Source: Indolivaga macrotermitis (lineage in GTDB: Bacteria; Bacteroidota; Bacteroidia; Bacteroidales; Dysgonomonadaceae). From it: 64,000 nt of DNA. The notes beneath the pieces are model-generated. The model saw only the letters and a program-made list of their open reading frames with translations, was not told the origin of the DNA and made no database searches. The stretch is from positions 62,001-126,000 of the forward strand of contig NZ_FQUC01000008.1 of the NCBI RefSeq assembly GCF_900128985.1. The letters run 5' to 3'. A program made the translations under genes and the position numbers. How positions within the stretch are numbered: position 1 is the stretch's first letter; the number at the start of each line of letters is the position of its first letter. This document shows positions 54,359 to 64,000 of the stretch, piece after piece.

Positions 54359-56509
54359 TTATTCCACAATAGCAAAATCGAGCTGCTTGCGTTCAAGGTT
54401 TGCCCTAACTACCTTTATTTCAATTTCGTCACCTAAACGATATTCGCGTTTGCTGCGTCTTCCTCTCAAACAGTAATTTTTCTCGTCGAATTCGTAGAAA
54501 TCGTCATCTAATTCGCGCATCGGAACCAGACCTTCACATTTGTTCTCTTCTATTTCGGCATAAATACCCCATTCGGCAACTCCCGAAATAATAGCCTTGA
54601 ATACCCGTCCTATTTTGTCGGACATAAACTCAACCTGCTTATACTTGATAGAAGCCCGTTCGGCATTTGCTGCCAACTGTTCCATATCAGAACAGTGCTT
54701 ACATTCTCCTTCCGTAACCTCTTTACTGACGCTCCGTCCTCCATTCATATACAAAGTGAGCAGACGATGTACCATCATATCCGGATAACGTCTGATAGGA
54801 GATGTAAAATGAGTATAGTAATCGAATGCCAAACCGTAGTGCCCGATATTCGAAGTTGAATATACGGCTTTAGCCATAGCCCTTACAGCAATGGTTGCAA
54901 TAAGATTTTCTTCCGGTTTGTTATGCACCTCATCCAATAGCTGATTGATAGACTTGGCTACAGCTATGTTACTTCCATCGGTTTTTACTTTATAACCGAA
55001 TTTACGGCTGAATTCAGACAAGCTTTGCAATTTTTCGGGATTCGGTAAGTCATGTATACGGTAAACGAATGTCTTTGCTTGTTTACTTTTAGGAACTTTA
55101 CCAACAAATTCGGCAACAGTTTTATTTGCCAATAGCATAAACTCTTCGATAAGCTTATTCGAATCTTTCTGCTCTTTAAAATAAACGCTCAAAGGTTTTC
55201 CGTTTTCATCGATTTCGAAACGTACTTCTTCCCGTTCGAAAGCAATCGAACCTGTTTCGAAACGCTTTTCACGTAATTTCTTCGCCAAAGAGTCCAACTT
55301 CAACACTTCAGTATTAAAGTCACCTTCACCGGTTTCTATGATCTGCTGAGCTTCTTCGTATGTGAATCTCCTGTCGGATTTAATAACGGTACGTCCGATC
55401 CTGTATTTTTTGATTTTTGCATTATCGTCCAGTTCAAAAATAGCCGAATAACAAAGTTTTTCTTCATTCGGACGTAGTGAACAAAGCCCGTTACTCAAAC
55501 GCTCGGGCAACATGGGTATGGTACGGTCGACCAGATAAACAGATGTTGCACGCGATTCGCCCTCTTTATCAATGATTCCGCCGGGAGTCACATAGTGAGT
55601 AACATCGGCAATATGAACCCCTACTTCCCAGTTTCCATTATCGAGCTGACGTATAGACAGTGCATCGTCAAAGTCCTTTGCATCACGTGGATCTATTGTA
55701 AAAGTGGTGATTTGACGGAAATCTTCACGTTTAGCGATTTCTTCTTCCGTAATATCGTCCGATATTTTTTCGGCTTCAGCCTCTACTTCTTCCGGATATT
55801 TGTACGGAAGTCCGAATTCTGCAAGGATGGCATGCATTTCAGCATTATTAGTTCCGGCAACCCCCAAGATATCGATAACCTCTCCTACCGGATTCTTAGC
55901 CCGGTCGGGCCACTCTACAATTTCGACCAAAGCTTTATCCCCGGTCTTTCCTTCTTTGAGCTTATCTCTCGGGATAAAAATATCATTCGCCAGAATCTTG
56001 CTATCCATTTCCAGAAAGGCAAAGAACTTCTGTACATTTAATGTCCCAACAAAACGGGTTTGTTTTCTATCGAGTATTTCTACAATTTCGCCTTCCGAGC
56101 CGCGTCCTTTTCGGCGAGCCAGCATTTGCAAACGTACACGGTCGCCATTCATAGCATGAGCCGAATTGCGTTCGGCTACGAAAACATTTTCCCCGCCATC
56201 ATCAGGCACGAAAAAGTTTTTGCCGCTGCTCCTTCGCTCGAAATGTCCTTCGAGAAAAAGTCCTCTGGTATTCGATTTATATTTCCCCTTGCCTGTATCT
56301 ATGACAAAGGCATCTTCTACCATATCGCTCAGTATATTCATGAGCAACATCCTTTCGGGCTGGGTCTTTATACCTATCTCGGCACCTATTTGTTTGTAAT
56401 TGTATGCTTTCTCCGTATTCTTATTAAAGAAGTTAATTACCATTGACACCAAATCGTTTTTCTTTTTTCTCTTTTTTGGCGTTTTACTGGGTACTTTATT
56501 TTTTGACAT
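54359..56509 (-). CDS. rnr: Ribonuclease R
   Basis: Processive 3'-5' exoribonuclease that degrades structured RNA. 716 residues: basic N-terminus (KVPSKTPKKRKKKND), helical N-terminal domain, OB/cold-shock domains (about 85-235), RNB catalytic domain with TIDPRDAKDFDDALS near residue 273 (metal-binding Asp cluster), HYTHFTSPIRRYPD-type motif (YYTHFTSPIRRYPD) near 570 and a C-terminal S1 domain (KAIISGVAEWGIYAEI). Length and motifs are normal. Monocistronic by position. Confidence 0.96.
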   Translation of the reverse strand: MSKNKVPSKTPKKRKKKNDLVSMVINFFNKNTEKAYNYKQIGAEIGIKTQPERMLLMNILSDMVEDAFVIDTGKGKYKSNTRGLFLEGHFERRSSGKNFFVPDDGGENVFVAERNSAHAMNGDRVRLQMLARRKGRGSEGEIVEILDRKQTRFVGTLNVQKFFAFLEMDSKILANDIFIPRDKLKEGKTGDKALVEIVEWPDRAKNPVGEVIDILGVAGTNNAEMHAILAEFGLPYKYPEEVEAEAEKISDDITEEEIAKREDFRQITTFTIDPRDAKDFDDALSIRQLDNGNWEVGVHIADVTHYVTPGGIIDKEGESRATSVYLVDRTIPMLPERLSNGLCSLRPNEEKLCYSAIFELDDNAKIKKYRIGRTVIKSDRRFTYEEAQQIIETGEGDFNTEVLKLDSLAKKLREKRFETGSIAFEREEVRFEIDENGKPLSVYFKEQKDSNKLIEEFMLLANKTVAEFVGKVPKSKQAKTFVYRIHDLPNPEKLQSLSEFSRKFGYKVKTDGSNIAVAKSINQLLDEVHNKPEENLIATIAVRAMAKAVYSTSNIGHYGLAFDYYTHFTSPIRRYPDMMVHRLLTLYMNGGRSVSKEVTEGECKHCSDMEQLAANAERASIKYKQVEFMSDKIGRVFKAIISGVAEWGIYAEIEENKCEGLVPMRELDDDFYEFDEKNYCLRGRRSKREYRLGDEIEIKVVRANLERKQLDFAIVE

Positions 56510-56744
56510 AAATAAATATATTTTCTAATCAGGTTTCTTTTTATGAGAAACAGTTACCTGTTTTTTGTTTCTTATTCGGATATCTTCTCTATTGTGGGTT
56601 TAGTCGTAACAAATATCCCTTTTACAAATATAATTAAATATTGGCGTTTTCAGATAAAATGCTTACAGAATAAACAATCGCTATATACTGCCATAAAACA
56701 TAAAGTATGTATATTTGATCTTCACCCGTAAAGCAAATAATCCG

Positions 56745-58553
56745 ATGCGCCTAAAGAAAACAACACTATTTATATTATTAATGTTCTTATGCCCGCTTGG
56801 AATTTATAGCCAGAAAGTAGCTGTCACTGCCATTCAGGATAAAGACCCTCTGCCCGGGCATCTGAATACAATAAAAGCAAAATACGATATCGAGTTCAAT
56901 TTCCCTCAGTTCGATATAGCTTTTACGATTCCGGCAAATACAACCTTTAAAGTGCCCGTTCTTGAAAAAGACGATGTAGCCCTCGAGATAGGTAAAGTCT
57001 CTTATTACAGCTATGATTTAAGCTATCTGGATGAATTCGGCACTCGTATATTCAAGTTTTTCGAATCATACACCGACAAATATCCTGCTTTGATCTTTGA
57101 GATAGAACGGAAAAGTGATAATACCGTCATTTCCGATTTTCTTACCACAAATCCAAATGGAGATATTTACAAATATGCTTACAGTACCCTTTCGGATAAA
57201 GATAAAAGCATTATTCCGGTAAAATCGAAGTTGGGTACACCTATCACCCACTTTCTGGAAGATGACGAATTATCGTACTATCAATATACTTTTTACAAAG
57301 ATGAGTATTGTTTCAATTTTTATCTCGATTTAACCGTAGTACCCGATGCATCCGATCAACAACGATATATAAACATAATAGAAAGTATCACCTCGAAGAA
57401 TCTATTCCAAAAACGTACCGAATACGAAACCCGAACTAAATACAGGTATTATAAAAAGGAGAAACGGGTGGATTTGGCGAAGAACGAAGAATACAAATTC
57501 GATTATTACAGGGGAACAACAACCCGGAAGAATAAAGCCATAAATACTTTTACCGAAACAGAAATCGAAATACCGGCTTCAACAGAATATCTTGTCAACA
57601 CAAATTATATTTCCGAAACTGGAGAAGACTCTCTATATATTTATGTCGACAAAAATGACTATATCAACAATAAGTCATGCAGCGAATTTTATTTTATGAA
57701 AGATTTTAATCTTAGTCTAAGCCTTTCCGCTAACATAAATAATCCGGACGAATATATAGAACCTCTTAAAAAGAATTACAAAGTCTCCCATTCCGCTAAA
57801 GTACGATCGGATAACACCCTTTTTTATATTTATTTTTACGGTTCTAAAGATCAAGGTACATTGGATATATTTTTCGACAACGGAAGCAATTCATTCTATA
57901 ATGTACGCGTTTTCGGTTATTCGTTGAAAAACCGGATCAATGTACACAAATTACTCTCCACTTACAGGTGGCAGGGAAAAACCTTACCCGGCTTACAGAA
58001 CCTTATACCACTTGAAGAAGGAGAGCAAGTAGAGTTTACCGCAATCGACATTCCCGACCCCGATCTTTCTATTTCATCGAAATGGGAAATGATGGACTTA
58101 GGCTTAAAATTCGAGCTTCCGTGGGATCCCGAAGATTATCAGGTTTCGCGATCCGGCAAAAGCGCCAAAATGTCATCAAGCGGCATTATTATGAAAGCAA
58201 AACCAACCGATTCCTTCGGGCTGAATATATACAGTGACAGAACTCCTCTTTTGCTATTTATATCACAAAACGAAAAGCCCGAAAATATGGAAGAAGCATT
58301 ACGCGACCACGTCCGAGCGTGGGGCGGAAATTCGAGAATCTCCAACATTCAGGCAAATGTTATAAAAGCAGGAAATACGACATGGAATGTAATGATTTAC
58401 CAATTAGGGAAGTTTTATTACTCAACAGCTATTACCTTTGCACACGGTTGCTCAATTTCTCTCTATGTAAATAACGTGGGCACAGAAAAAGAAATATTAG
58501 AAGGTTTGTCATGCATCAAAACATTTGAGTTCGGTAAACCGTTACAACGATAA
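56745..58553 (+). CDS. Secreted protein of unknown function
   Basis: 602 residues from the ATG at 56745; a TTG at 56715 is inside the -7 element TATATTTG (56710-56717) and is rejected. Signal peptide at 1-26 (LKKTTLFILLMFLCPLGIYS, then QKVAV), followed by a beta-rich protein with many aromatic and charged residues and no recognised motif, no lipobox, no T9SS C-terminal domain and no membrane segment. A possible periplasmic role is all that can be said. It stands 21 bp upstream of the epimerase-like gene on the same strand. Confidence 0.7.
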   Translation: MRLKKTTLFILLMFLCPLGIYSQKVAVTAIQDKDPLPGHLNTIKAKYDIEFNFPQFDIAFTIPANTTFKVPVLEKDDVALEIGKVSYYSYDLSYLDEFGTRIFKFFESYTDKYPALIFEIERKSDNTVISDFLTTNPNGDIYKYAYSTLSDKDKSIIPVKSKLGTPITHFLEDDELSYYQYTFYKDEYCFNFYLDLTVVPDASDQQRYINIIESITSKNLFQKRTEYETRTKYRYYKKEKRVDLAKNEEYKFDYYRGTTTRKNKAINTFTETEIEIPASTEYLVNTNYISETGEDSLYIYVDKNDYINNKSCSEFYFMKDFNLSLSLSANINNPDEYIEPLKKNYKVSHSAKVRSDNTLFYIYFYGSKDQGTLDIFFDNGSNSFYNVRVFGYSLKNRINVHKLLSTYRWQGKTLPGLQNLIPLEEGEQVEFTAIDIPDPDLSISSKWEMMDLGLKFELPWDPEDYQVSRSGKSAKMSSSGIIMKAKPTDSFGLNIYSDRTPLLLFISQNEKPENMEEALRDHVRAWGGNSRISNIQANVIKAGNTTWNVMIYQLGKFYYSTAITFAHGCSISLYVNNVGTEKEILEGLSCIKTFEFGKPLQR

Positions 58554-58574
58554 ATAAATTTCGTTTTGTCGAGG

Positions 58575-59582
58575 ATGAAAAAGATCATAATAACCGGTGC
58601 CAGCGGATTTATTGGCAGTTTTTTAGTTGAAAAAGCACTTGACTTAGGCTGGCAGGTATGGGCAGGAGTCAGACGCAGCAGTAGCAGGGAATACCTCCAA
58701 GACCCGCGAATACAATTTATTGATTTAGAATTCAGTGACACAAAAAGACTAACCGGTCAGTTTATGGATTTTATCAAAAACAACGGTAAAATCGACTATA
58801 TTATACATAACGCAGGGGTAACAAAATGCCTAAACAGCGATGAATTCGACAGAATCAATTTCAGGTACACGGCTAACCTTACAGATGCATTAAACGAAGC
58901 CGGTTTTCCCCTCGAAAAATTCGTTCTGATGAGTAGCCTCAGTGCATATGGTGTAGGTGACGAAAAGAATTATACCCCGATCAAAACATCCGACAACCCG
59001 AAACCGAATACGGCATATGGCATAAGTAAAATCAAGGCTGAAGAGTATTTACAGAAACATGCCGATTTCCCGTATATGATACTTCGGCCGACCGGAGTAT
59101 ACGGGCCGCGTGAGAAAGATTATTTTCTGATGCTGAAAACGGTGAAATCAGGTTTAGATGTCGGAGCCGGATTCCAAGATCAGCACCTGACATTTATTTA
59201 CGTGAAAGACCTTGTAGAAGCTGTTTACTTAGCACTGCAAAGCCCCGTTAAAAACAAAGGCTATTTTGTTGCCGACGGTGATGTATATACCGACAAGGAA
59301 TACACTGCGCTTGTAAAGAAAGTACTGAACAAAAAGCATGTCTTAAGCATTAAAGTTCCGTTATCGGTATTGAAAGTTATCTCTGTTGTGGCAGAAAAAA
59401 TCTCGAAAATAACGAAAAAACCATCGACCCTCAATCGGGATAAGTATAAAATAATGAAACAACGCAACTGGGAATGCGATATTACCCCGCTTATAGACGA
59501 ACTGGGTTTTTCACCGCAATATAATCTCGAAAAAGGATTAGAAGAATCCGTCGCCTGGTACAGAAAAAACAACTGGTTATAA
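58575..59582 (+). CDS. NAD-dependent epimerase/dehydratase (extended SDR)
   Basis: 335 residues from the ATG at 58575 (a TTG nine bases upstream is rejected). Rossmann motif ITGASGFIGSF (about 5-15), SSLSAYG (catalytic Ser, about 117-123), YGISKIKAE with the YxxxK pair (about 144-152) and LRPTGVYGPREKDYF. The extended SDR family covers sugar-nucleotide epimerases, steroid-type and dihydroflavonol-type dehydrogenases; the substrate is not readable from sequence. Its stop is immediately followed by the ATG of the ABC gene, indicating an operon. Confidence 0.88.
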   Translation: MKKIIITGASGFIGSFLVEKALDLGWQVWAGVRRSSSREYLQDPRIQFIDLEFSDTKRLTGQFMDFIKNNGKIDYIIHNAGVTKCLNSDEFDRINFRYTANLTDALNEAGFPLEKFVLMSSLSAYGVGDEKNYTPIKTSDNPKPNTAYGISKIKAEEYLQKHADFPYMILRPTGVYGPREKDYFLMLKTVKSGLDVGAGFQDQHLTFIYVKDLVEAVYLALQSPVKNKGYFVADGDVYTDKEYTALVKKVLNKKHVLSIKVPLSVLKVISVVAEKISKITKKPSTLNRDKYKIMKQRNWECDITPLIDELGFSPQYNLEKGLEESVAWYRKNNWL

Positions 59583-61307
59583 ATGAGAAAATACTGGAAT
59601 ATACTAAAACGATATAAAGTAGGATTGATCGTCAGCCCGTTTCTGATATTGGTAAATGTATTCAGCGAGACCATTCAACCGCTATTCATGGCACATATCA
59701 TCGATGAAGGTGTTATGACCCGCAATCTATCGGCTGTAACTACAATCGGGATATACATGTTACTCGTATCCGTTGCCGGGCTCATTGCCAGTATTGCCAA
59801 CATCTACACATCATCCCGCACATCCATCGGATTCGGAACCGATTTACGGAACGAGCTCTTCCGGAAAATACAGGAACTTTCGTTTTCCGATATCGACAAA
59901 TTTAACTCAGCATCACTAATAACACGTCTGACAAACGACATATCGAAAATTCAGCATATTATACTCATCTGCATGCGGATATTCCTGAGAGCCCCGCTTA
60001 TGATGATTATGGCTGTATTCTTCGTCATAAAGATCAACTCCGAACTGGCACTTGTCCTCATAGCCGCTATACCCGTGTTAAGCATAAGTATATACCTGAT
60101 CTTGCGAAAAGGATTTCCCCTCTTCATCAAAGTACAGCAACAAGTAGACAAGTTAAATGGCGTAGTCCGCGAGAATCTGATCAATATACGTGTAGTCAAA
60201 TCTTTTGTAAGAGAAGATTTCGAAGGCAAAAAATTCGCCCGTAGCAGCGAAGACTTAAGAGACATGGTCATTCATGCATCCAATATAGTTGTATCGGCAT
60301 TTCCGGTGATGCAGCTAATTATGAACATTACCATAATAGCAATACTATGGTTTGGAGGGCTGAAAGTCTCCTCGGGCGAACTGAAAGTCGGTGAACTCAT
60401 ATCATTCGTCAATTACCTAGCACAAATACTTATATCGCTAATGATGCTTTCGATGATCATGATGGCATTTGCCCGTGCATCAGCTTCGTCGAAACGTATA
60501 TTGGAAGTACTGGATACCGATCCGTCACTGGCTAATACCAAAAAAGGTTTAGAAAATACGCACAGGATAAAAGATGGAAATATCACTTTCCGTCATGTAT
60601 ATTTTCGTCATGCCGGCGGAGAAAATGATATACTGAAAGATATCAGCTTTCATGTAAAATCCGGAGAGACTATCGCTATTGTCGGAGCTACAGGGTCGGC
60701 AAAAAGTTCAATGGTTCAGCTCATCCCCAGACTATATGATGCCACTTCGGGCGAAATACTGATTGACGGAACAAACGTAAAAGATTATCACCTGACCGAA
60801 CTACATGACAAGATAGGTATGGTATTACAAAAGAACGAGCTTTTCACAGGCAGTATCATCGACAACATAAGGTGGGGAAAACCCAATGCTACAAATGAAG
60901 AAATTGAAGCTGCTGCAAAAATAGCCCAGGCCCATGACTTCATCTCATCATTTACCGACGGGTACAATACCCTACTCGGACGAGGTGGAGTAAACGTCTC
61001 CGGAGGACAGAAACAACGCATCTGTATAGCACGGGCATTGATACGAAATCCCCGTATATTAATTTTTGACGACAGCACCAGCGCAGTAGATTCGGATACG
61101 GAACAAAAAATAAGATCGGGACTTAGCGCCGCCTTGAAGGACACAACCGTACTGACCATTACCCAGCGGCTCAACACAATGCAATCGGCAGACAGGGTGG
61201 TGGTACTCGAAGATGGGCAGATAGAAGCAATAGGAACTCCCTCGGAGTTACTCGAGAAGTCAAAAATATATCAGGAAATATATTATTCGCAGCAACTTGC
61301 TTTCTAG
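59583..61307 (+). CDS. ABC exporter half-transporter, TM287/YheI-like with degenerate ATP site
   Basis: 574 residues: six membrane helices (about 15-300; SSLITRLTNDISKIQHII, VVRENLINIRVVKSF) then a nucleotide-binding domain. Its key residues depart from consensus: Walker A GATGSAKSS (about 368-376; Ala for the second Gly), signature VSGGQ, Walker B LIFDDSTSAVD (about 494; Asp in place of the catalytic Glu) and TITQRLNT (about 525; Gln for the H-loop His). Such changes mark the degenerate subunit of heterodimeric exporters of the TM287/288, LmrCD and BmrCD type. The partner is not adjacent; a TM288-like half lies at 9941-11710. Confidence 0.9.
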   Translation: MRKYWNILKRYKVGLIVSPFLILVNVFSETIQPLFMAHIIDEGVMTRNLSAVTTIGIYMLLVSVAGLIASIANIYTSSRTSIGFGTDLRNELFRKIQELSFSDIDKFNSASLITRLTNDISKIQHIILICMRIFLRAPLMMIMAVFFVIKINSELALVLIAAIPVLSISIYLILRKGFPLFIKVQQQVDKLNGVVRENLINIRVVKSFVREDFEGKKFARSSEDLRDMVIHASNIVVSAFPVMQLIMNITIIAILWFGGLKVSSGELKVGELISFVNYLAQILISLMMLSMIMMAFARASASSKRILEVLDTDPSLANTKKGLENTHRIKDGNITFRHVYFRHAGGENDILKDISFHVKSGETIAIVGATGSAKSSMVQLIPRLYDATSGEILIDGTNVKDYHLTELHDKIGMVLQKNELFTGSIIDNIRWGKPNATNEEIEAAAKIAQAHDFISSFTDGYNTLLGRGGVNVSGGQKQRICIARALIRNPRILIFDDSTSAVDSDTEQKIRSGLSAALKDTTVLTITQRLNTMQSADRVVVLEDGQIEAIGTPSELLEKSKIYQEIYYSQQLAF

Positions 61308-61414
61308 CAGGTGCTTTCGCCGGCTGTTAATAACTGTGTGAATATCCTCCCTGCATATTCGCCAAGTTATTCTCAGTTTATTTCTTAACTTCGTATTCCT
61401 GTAGAGAGACCTCA

Positions 61415-63439
61415 ATGATAGATCAAATCACCATAGACCGGATTATAGAAGCCGCCCGCATCGAAGATGTAGTCGGCGAGTTCGTCACACTCAAAAAGAG
61501 GGGTGTCAATTTAGTCGGTTTATGCCCGTTCCATACCGACAAAACGCCCTCCTTCTATGTCTCAGCATCAAAGAATATTTGCAAATGCTTTGCATGCGGC
61601 GAAGGGGGAAGTGCTGTGCACTTCATAATGAAGCACGAACAGCTTTCGTACTTCGAAGCTTTACGGTATCTGGCGAAAAAATATAACATTGAAATACAGG
61701 AGCGGGAACTGACCGAAGACCAAAAGAATGCATATAACGAGCGGGAAAGCCTCTTTATTCTGAATGATTATGCCCGTAATTACTTCGTCAGCACATTACA
61801 TAATCATTCGGAAGGAAAAAACATCGGCTTATCCTATTTCAAAGAAAGAGGGTTCAGAGACGATATCATAAAAAAATTCCAACTGGGATATAGTCTCGAA
61901 CAACGAGATGCTTTTACCCAAGACGCCCAGAAAAACGGATTCCGGAAAGAATACCTTATCAAAACCGGGCTCACTATCGAAGGGGACAATTATCTGGTAG
62001 ACCGTTTCAGAGGCCGTGTCATGTTCCCCGTACATACCCTTTCGGGCAAAGTTGTTGCTTTCGGAGGCCGTATACTAAAAAAAGCCGAGAATACCGGAAA
62101 GTATGTCAACTCTCCGGAAAGTGATATTTATCATAAGAGTGATCAGCTATACGGTATTTATTTTGCCAAACAGGCTATAACCAAAGCAGATTGCTGCTAC
62201 CTTGTAGAAGGATATACAGATGTTATATCCATGCATCAGGCGGGTATCGAGAATGTGGTAGCCTCATCCGGAACGGCTCTTACACCCGGACAAATAAAAC
62301 TGATACACCGGTTCACAACCAACATTACGGTTTTATATGATGGGGATGCCGCCGGTATTAAGGCTGCATTACGAGGGATAGATCTTCTCTTGGAAGAAGG
62401 TATGAATATCAAAGTGGTACTCCTTCCGGATGGAGAAGACCCTGACTCATTCGCCCGGAAACAAAACGCCGAATCGCTGCAAAACTATATAAAAGAACAC
62501 GAGGTCGATTTTATCCGGTTCAAAACACAATTGCTTCTCGAAGATGCCGGTGATGACCCTATCAAACGGGCATCGCTTATTACTGATATTGTGAGCAGTA
62601 TCACCATTATCCCCGACGGGATTATCCGTTCGGTATATATACGGGACTGCAGCAACTTATTGGGGATAGACGAACGTGTGCTTATAAACGAGGTTAATAA
62701 GAAGCGGCAAAGCTATCTCGAAAAAGAATACGAGAAACGTACTGTACAGACAGGTAATACACCCCTTCCTCCCGAGGCTCAATACGAAGCTGCTGCCGTT
62801 GTAGCCTCTTCTGTCGATTTGAAACCCCAGGCAGGGATCAACAGGCAAAATACGCTCGACAAGTATGAACTATCGATTCTTTATTATATCATACGGTATG
62901 GAAACTTACCCATGATACAGAACGACGATGAAACAGAACTAACCGACGAAGAAAAAGTAAATGTTCTGGAATATATCAAATACGATTTAGAACGTGACGG
63001 ACTTTGGTTTCAGCAACCTCTTTATACCGAGATATTAGACGAAGCTGTAACACAGATGGACGACCCTAATTTCGTACCCAGCAGATACTTTTTGGCTCAT
63101 CCCCGTCAGGAGATAAGCAAGCTAGCAGCACACTTGTTAGAAGACCGGTATGAATTGGGAAAAATACACACTAAACAGTATGGCGAGAATGTAAAACGCG
63201 AGGACACTCCATTAGCCGAAGAAAAACAACTGCAAACATCCGTACCCTTAGCCTTACTCGAACTGAAAGAGGCATATATTTCTCTCAAGTTAAAAGAATT
63301 GATGAATCAGATGAATCAACGCTGGAAGGAAGGAGACTCGGAAACCGCGACAGCCATTCTGAGCGAATTTCAGGAGCTCAAACGCATCAAAGACATTCTG
63401 GCTAAAGCATTACTCGAAAAAGTCGTTTTACGATTCTAA
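61415..63439 (+). CDS. dnaG: DNA primase
   Basis: Synthesises RNA primers at the replication fork. 674 residues: CHC2 zinc finger with C37, H40, C58 and C61, the RNA-polymerase core (about 110-250), TOPRIM fold with VEGYTDVISMHQAG (about 265-278) and VLYDGDAAG (about 307-315), then a C-terminal DnaB-interacting region ending LAKALLEKVVLRF. Length is slightly above the E. coli protein (581) owing to a Bacteroidota-type C-terminal insertion. The gap to the ABC gene is 107 bp. Very sure. Confidence 0.97.
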   Translation: MIDQITIDRIIEAARIEDVVGEFVTLKKRGVNLVGLCPFHTDKTPSFYVSASKNICKCFACGEGGSAVHFIMKHEQLSYFEALRYLAKKYNIEIQERELTEDQKNAYNERESLFILNDYARNYFVSTLHNHSEGKNIGLSYFKERGFRDDIIKKFQLGYSLEQRDAFTQDAQKNGFRKEYLIKTGLTIEGDNYLVDRFRGRVMFPVHTLSGKVVAFGGRILKKAENTGKYVNSPESDIYHKSDQLYGIYFAKQAITKADCCYLVEGYTDVISMHQAGIENVVASSGTALTPGQIKLIHRFTTNITVLYDGDAAGIKAALRGIDLLLEEGMNIKVVLLPDGEDPDSFARKQNAESLQNYIKEHEVDFIRFKTQLLLEDAGDDPIKRASLITDIVSSITIIPDGIIRSVYIRDCSNLLGIDERVLINEVNKKRQSYLEKEYEKRTVQTGNTPLPPEAQYEAAAVVASSVDLKPQAGINRQNTLDKYELSILYYIIRYGNLPMIQNDDETELTDEEKVNVLEYIKYDLERDGLWFQQPLYTEILDEAVTQMDDPNFVPSRYFLAHPRQEISKLAAHLLEDRYELGKIHTKQYGENVKREDTPLAEEKQLQTSVPLALLELKEAYISLKLKELMNQMNQRWKEGDSETATAILSEFQELKRIKDILAKALLEKVVLRF

Positions 63440-63507
63440 AGGACTCAAAACCTCCTCATCCTTTTCGAGGGGAGGGGAAGCATATCTATAAATACTTACT
63501 ATTACAT

Positions 63508-63546
63508 AAAAAACAAAACCCTACCGAAATAAATTCAATAGGGTTT
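63508..63546 (-). terminator. Intrinsic terminator of lpxA
   Basis: AAACCCTA (63516-63523) pairs with TAGGGTTT (63539-63546); on the minus strand the stem ends in TTTTGTTTTTT. Loop 15 nt. Confidence 0.85.
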
Positions 63547-63572
63547 GTATATTTTATATGTCTTTATAGGAA

Positions 63573-64000
63573 TTACAGATATCCTCTGACAATACCTCTG
63601 GGTGAAGATTTAACAAAATCAACAATCATTTCCATTTCCGGAGTACGTTCAAACTCTTGTTCAATTTTAACGACAGCGTCCGAAAAATTCAATCCCGACT
63701 GATAAAGCAATCTGTAAATTTCCTGTATCTGGTTGATACGGTCATTCGAAAAATTACGGCGCCGAAGCCCTACCAGATTGATCCCCGCATAAGTAACAGG
63801 CTCTCTTCCTGCAATTACAAAGGGAGGAATATCTTTTCCTAAACGGGTACCACCCTGTATCATTACATGTTTACCGATTCGGGTAAACTGATGCACCAGA
63901 GTTCCACCACTGAGTATAGCAAAATCGTCAACCTCTACTTCTCCGGCCAACTGAGTTGCATTGCCCAGGATGATATGGTCTTTCAGTACGCAGTCGTGGG
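63573..64000 (-). CDS. lpxA: UDP-N-acetylglucosamine acyltransferase, C-terminal part (cut by window edge)
   Basis: First enzyme of lipid A synthesis. The visible 142 residues run in from the right edge in frame (HDCVLKDHIILGNATQLAGE, then VEVDDFAILSGGTLVHQF) and carry the left-handed beta-helix hexapeptide repeats, GRLGKDIPPFVIAGREP-like GTRLGKDIPPFVIAGREP, and the C-terminal helical domain (GLRRRNFSNDRINQIQEIYR, MEMIVDFVKSSPRGIVRGYL). The start codon is outside. In Bacteroidales lpxA often follows a bifunctional lpxC/fabZ gene; that cannot be checked here. Confidence 0.95.
   Translation of the reverse strand, partial: HDCVLKDHIILGNATQLAGEVEVDDFAILSGGTLVHQFTRIGKHVMIQGGTRLGKDIPPFVIAGREPVTYAGINLVGLRRRNFSNDRINQIQEIYRLLYQSGLNFSDAVVKIEQEFERTPEMEMIVDFVKSSPRGIVRGYL

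Overview
The window is a chromosomal stretch of a Bacteroidota bacterium, most likely order Bacteroidales; a Dysgonomonas/Parabacteroides-like genus is a guess. Support comes from AT-rich intergenic DNA, repeated matches to the Bacteroidota promoter (TTTG, about 20 bp, TAnnTTTG), type IX secretion (T9SS) parts and cargo, and typical gene orders such as nusA-infB and ompH-murI. There is no rRNA, no tRNA that I can see, no CRISPR array and no recognisable insertion sequence or prophage.

Layout. 1-4053: streptomycin operon on the minus strand (rpsL, rpsG, fusA, rpsJ, rplC; rplC runs off the left edge). 4113-8150: a large T9SS-type surface protein and a small protein with a C-terminal sorting-like tail, with an XRE-type regulator upstream. 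9941-16106: an ABC exporter half, a small membrane protein and a PorW/SprE-like T9SS lipoprotein. 16229-24917: rplS, a nucleoside kinase, a beta-barrel protein, a GNAT fusion, a VOC protein, a YgiQ radical SAM enzyme, a structured repeat and a WYL regulator. 24992-29709: a GyrI-like protein, then a plus-strand operon (GntP permease, RidA, D-threonine aldolase/D-serine dehydratase-like enzyme, M19 dipeptidase) that looks like D-amino-acid or dipeptide use. 29793-31789: tsaE and porX. 31790-34221: a long structured leader with an AG-dinucleotide repeat, then two tandem paralogous secreted proteins. 34293-40726: rimP-nusA-infB, a candidate structured RNA, then ompH-murI. 40785-45810 (minus): a tiny T9SS-tail-like protein, rnz-queE-queD, a phosphodiesterase-like EEP protein and two rhomboid proteases. 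45933-48341: hup and argS. 48358-51692 (minus): pgl, zwf, gpmA. 51790-56509 (minus): SGNH/MBOAT acylation pair and rnr. 56745-63439 (plus): a secreted unknown, an epimerase, a degenerate ABC half and dnaG. 63573-64000: lpxA, cut by the right edge.

How it fits together. Most of the window is housekeeping (translation, transcription, replication, cell wall and lipid A, oxidative pentose phosphate, queuosine). A second theme is the T9SS: PorX-like regulator, PorW/SprE-like lipoprotein, one large cargo and one protein that is almost only a sorting-domain-like module. The most interesting non-coding signals are a three-way-junction RNA with a possible pseudoknot in front of ompH-murI (39167-39262), the 0.6 kb leader with a dinucleotide tract and a terminator-like hairpin in front of the paralog pair, and a nested inverted-repeat element near 24.0 kb. 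The two ABC exporter halves resemble the two subunits of a TM287/TM288-type heterodimer but lie about 48 kb apart.
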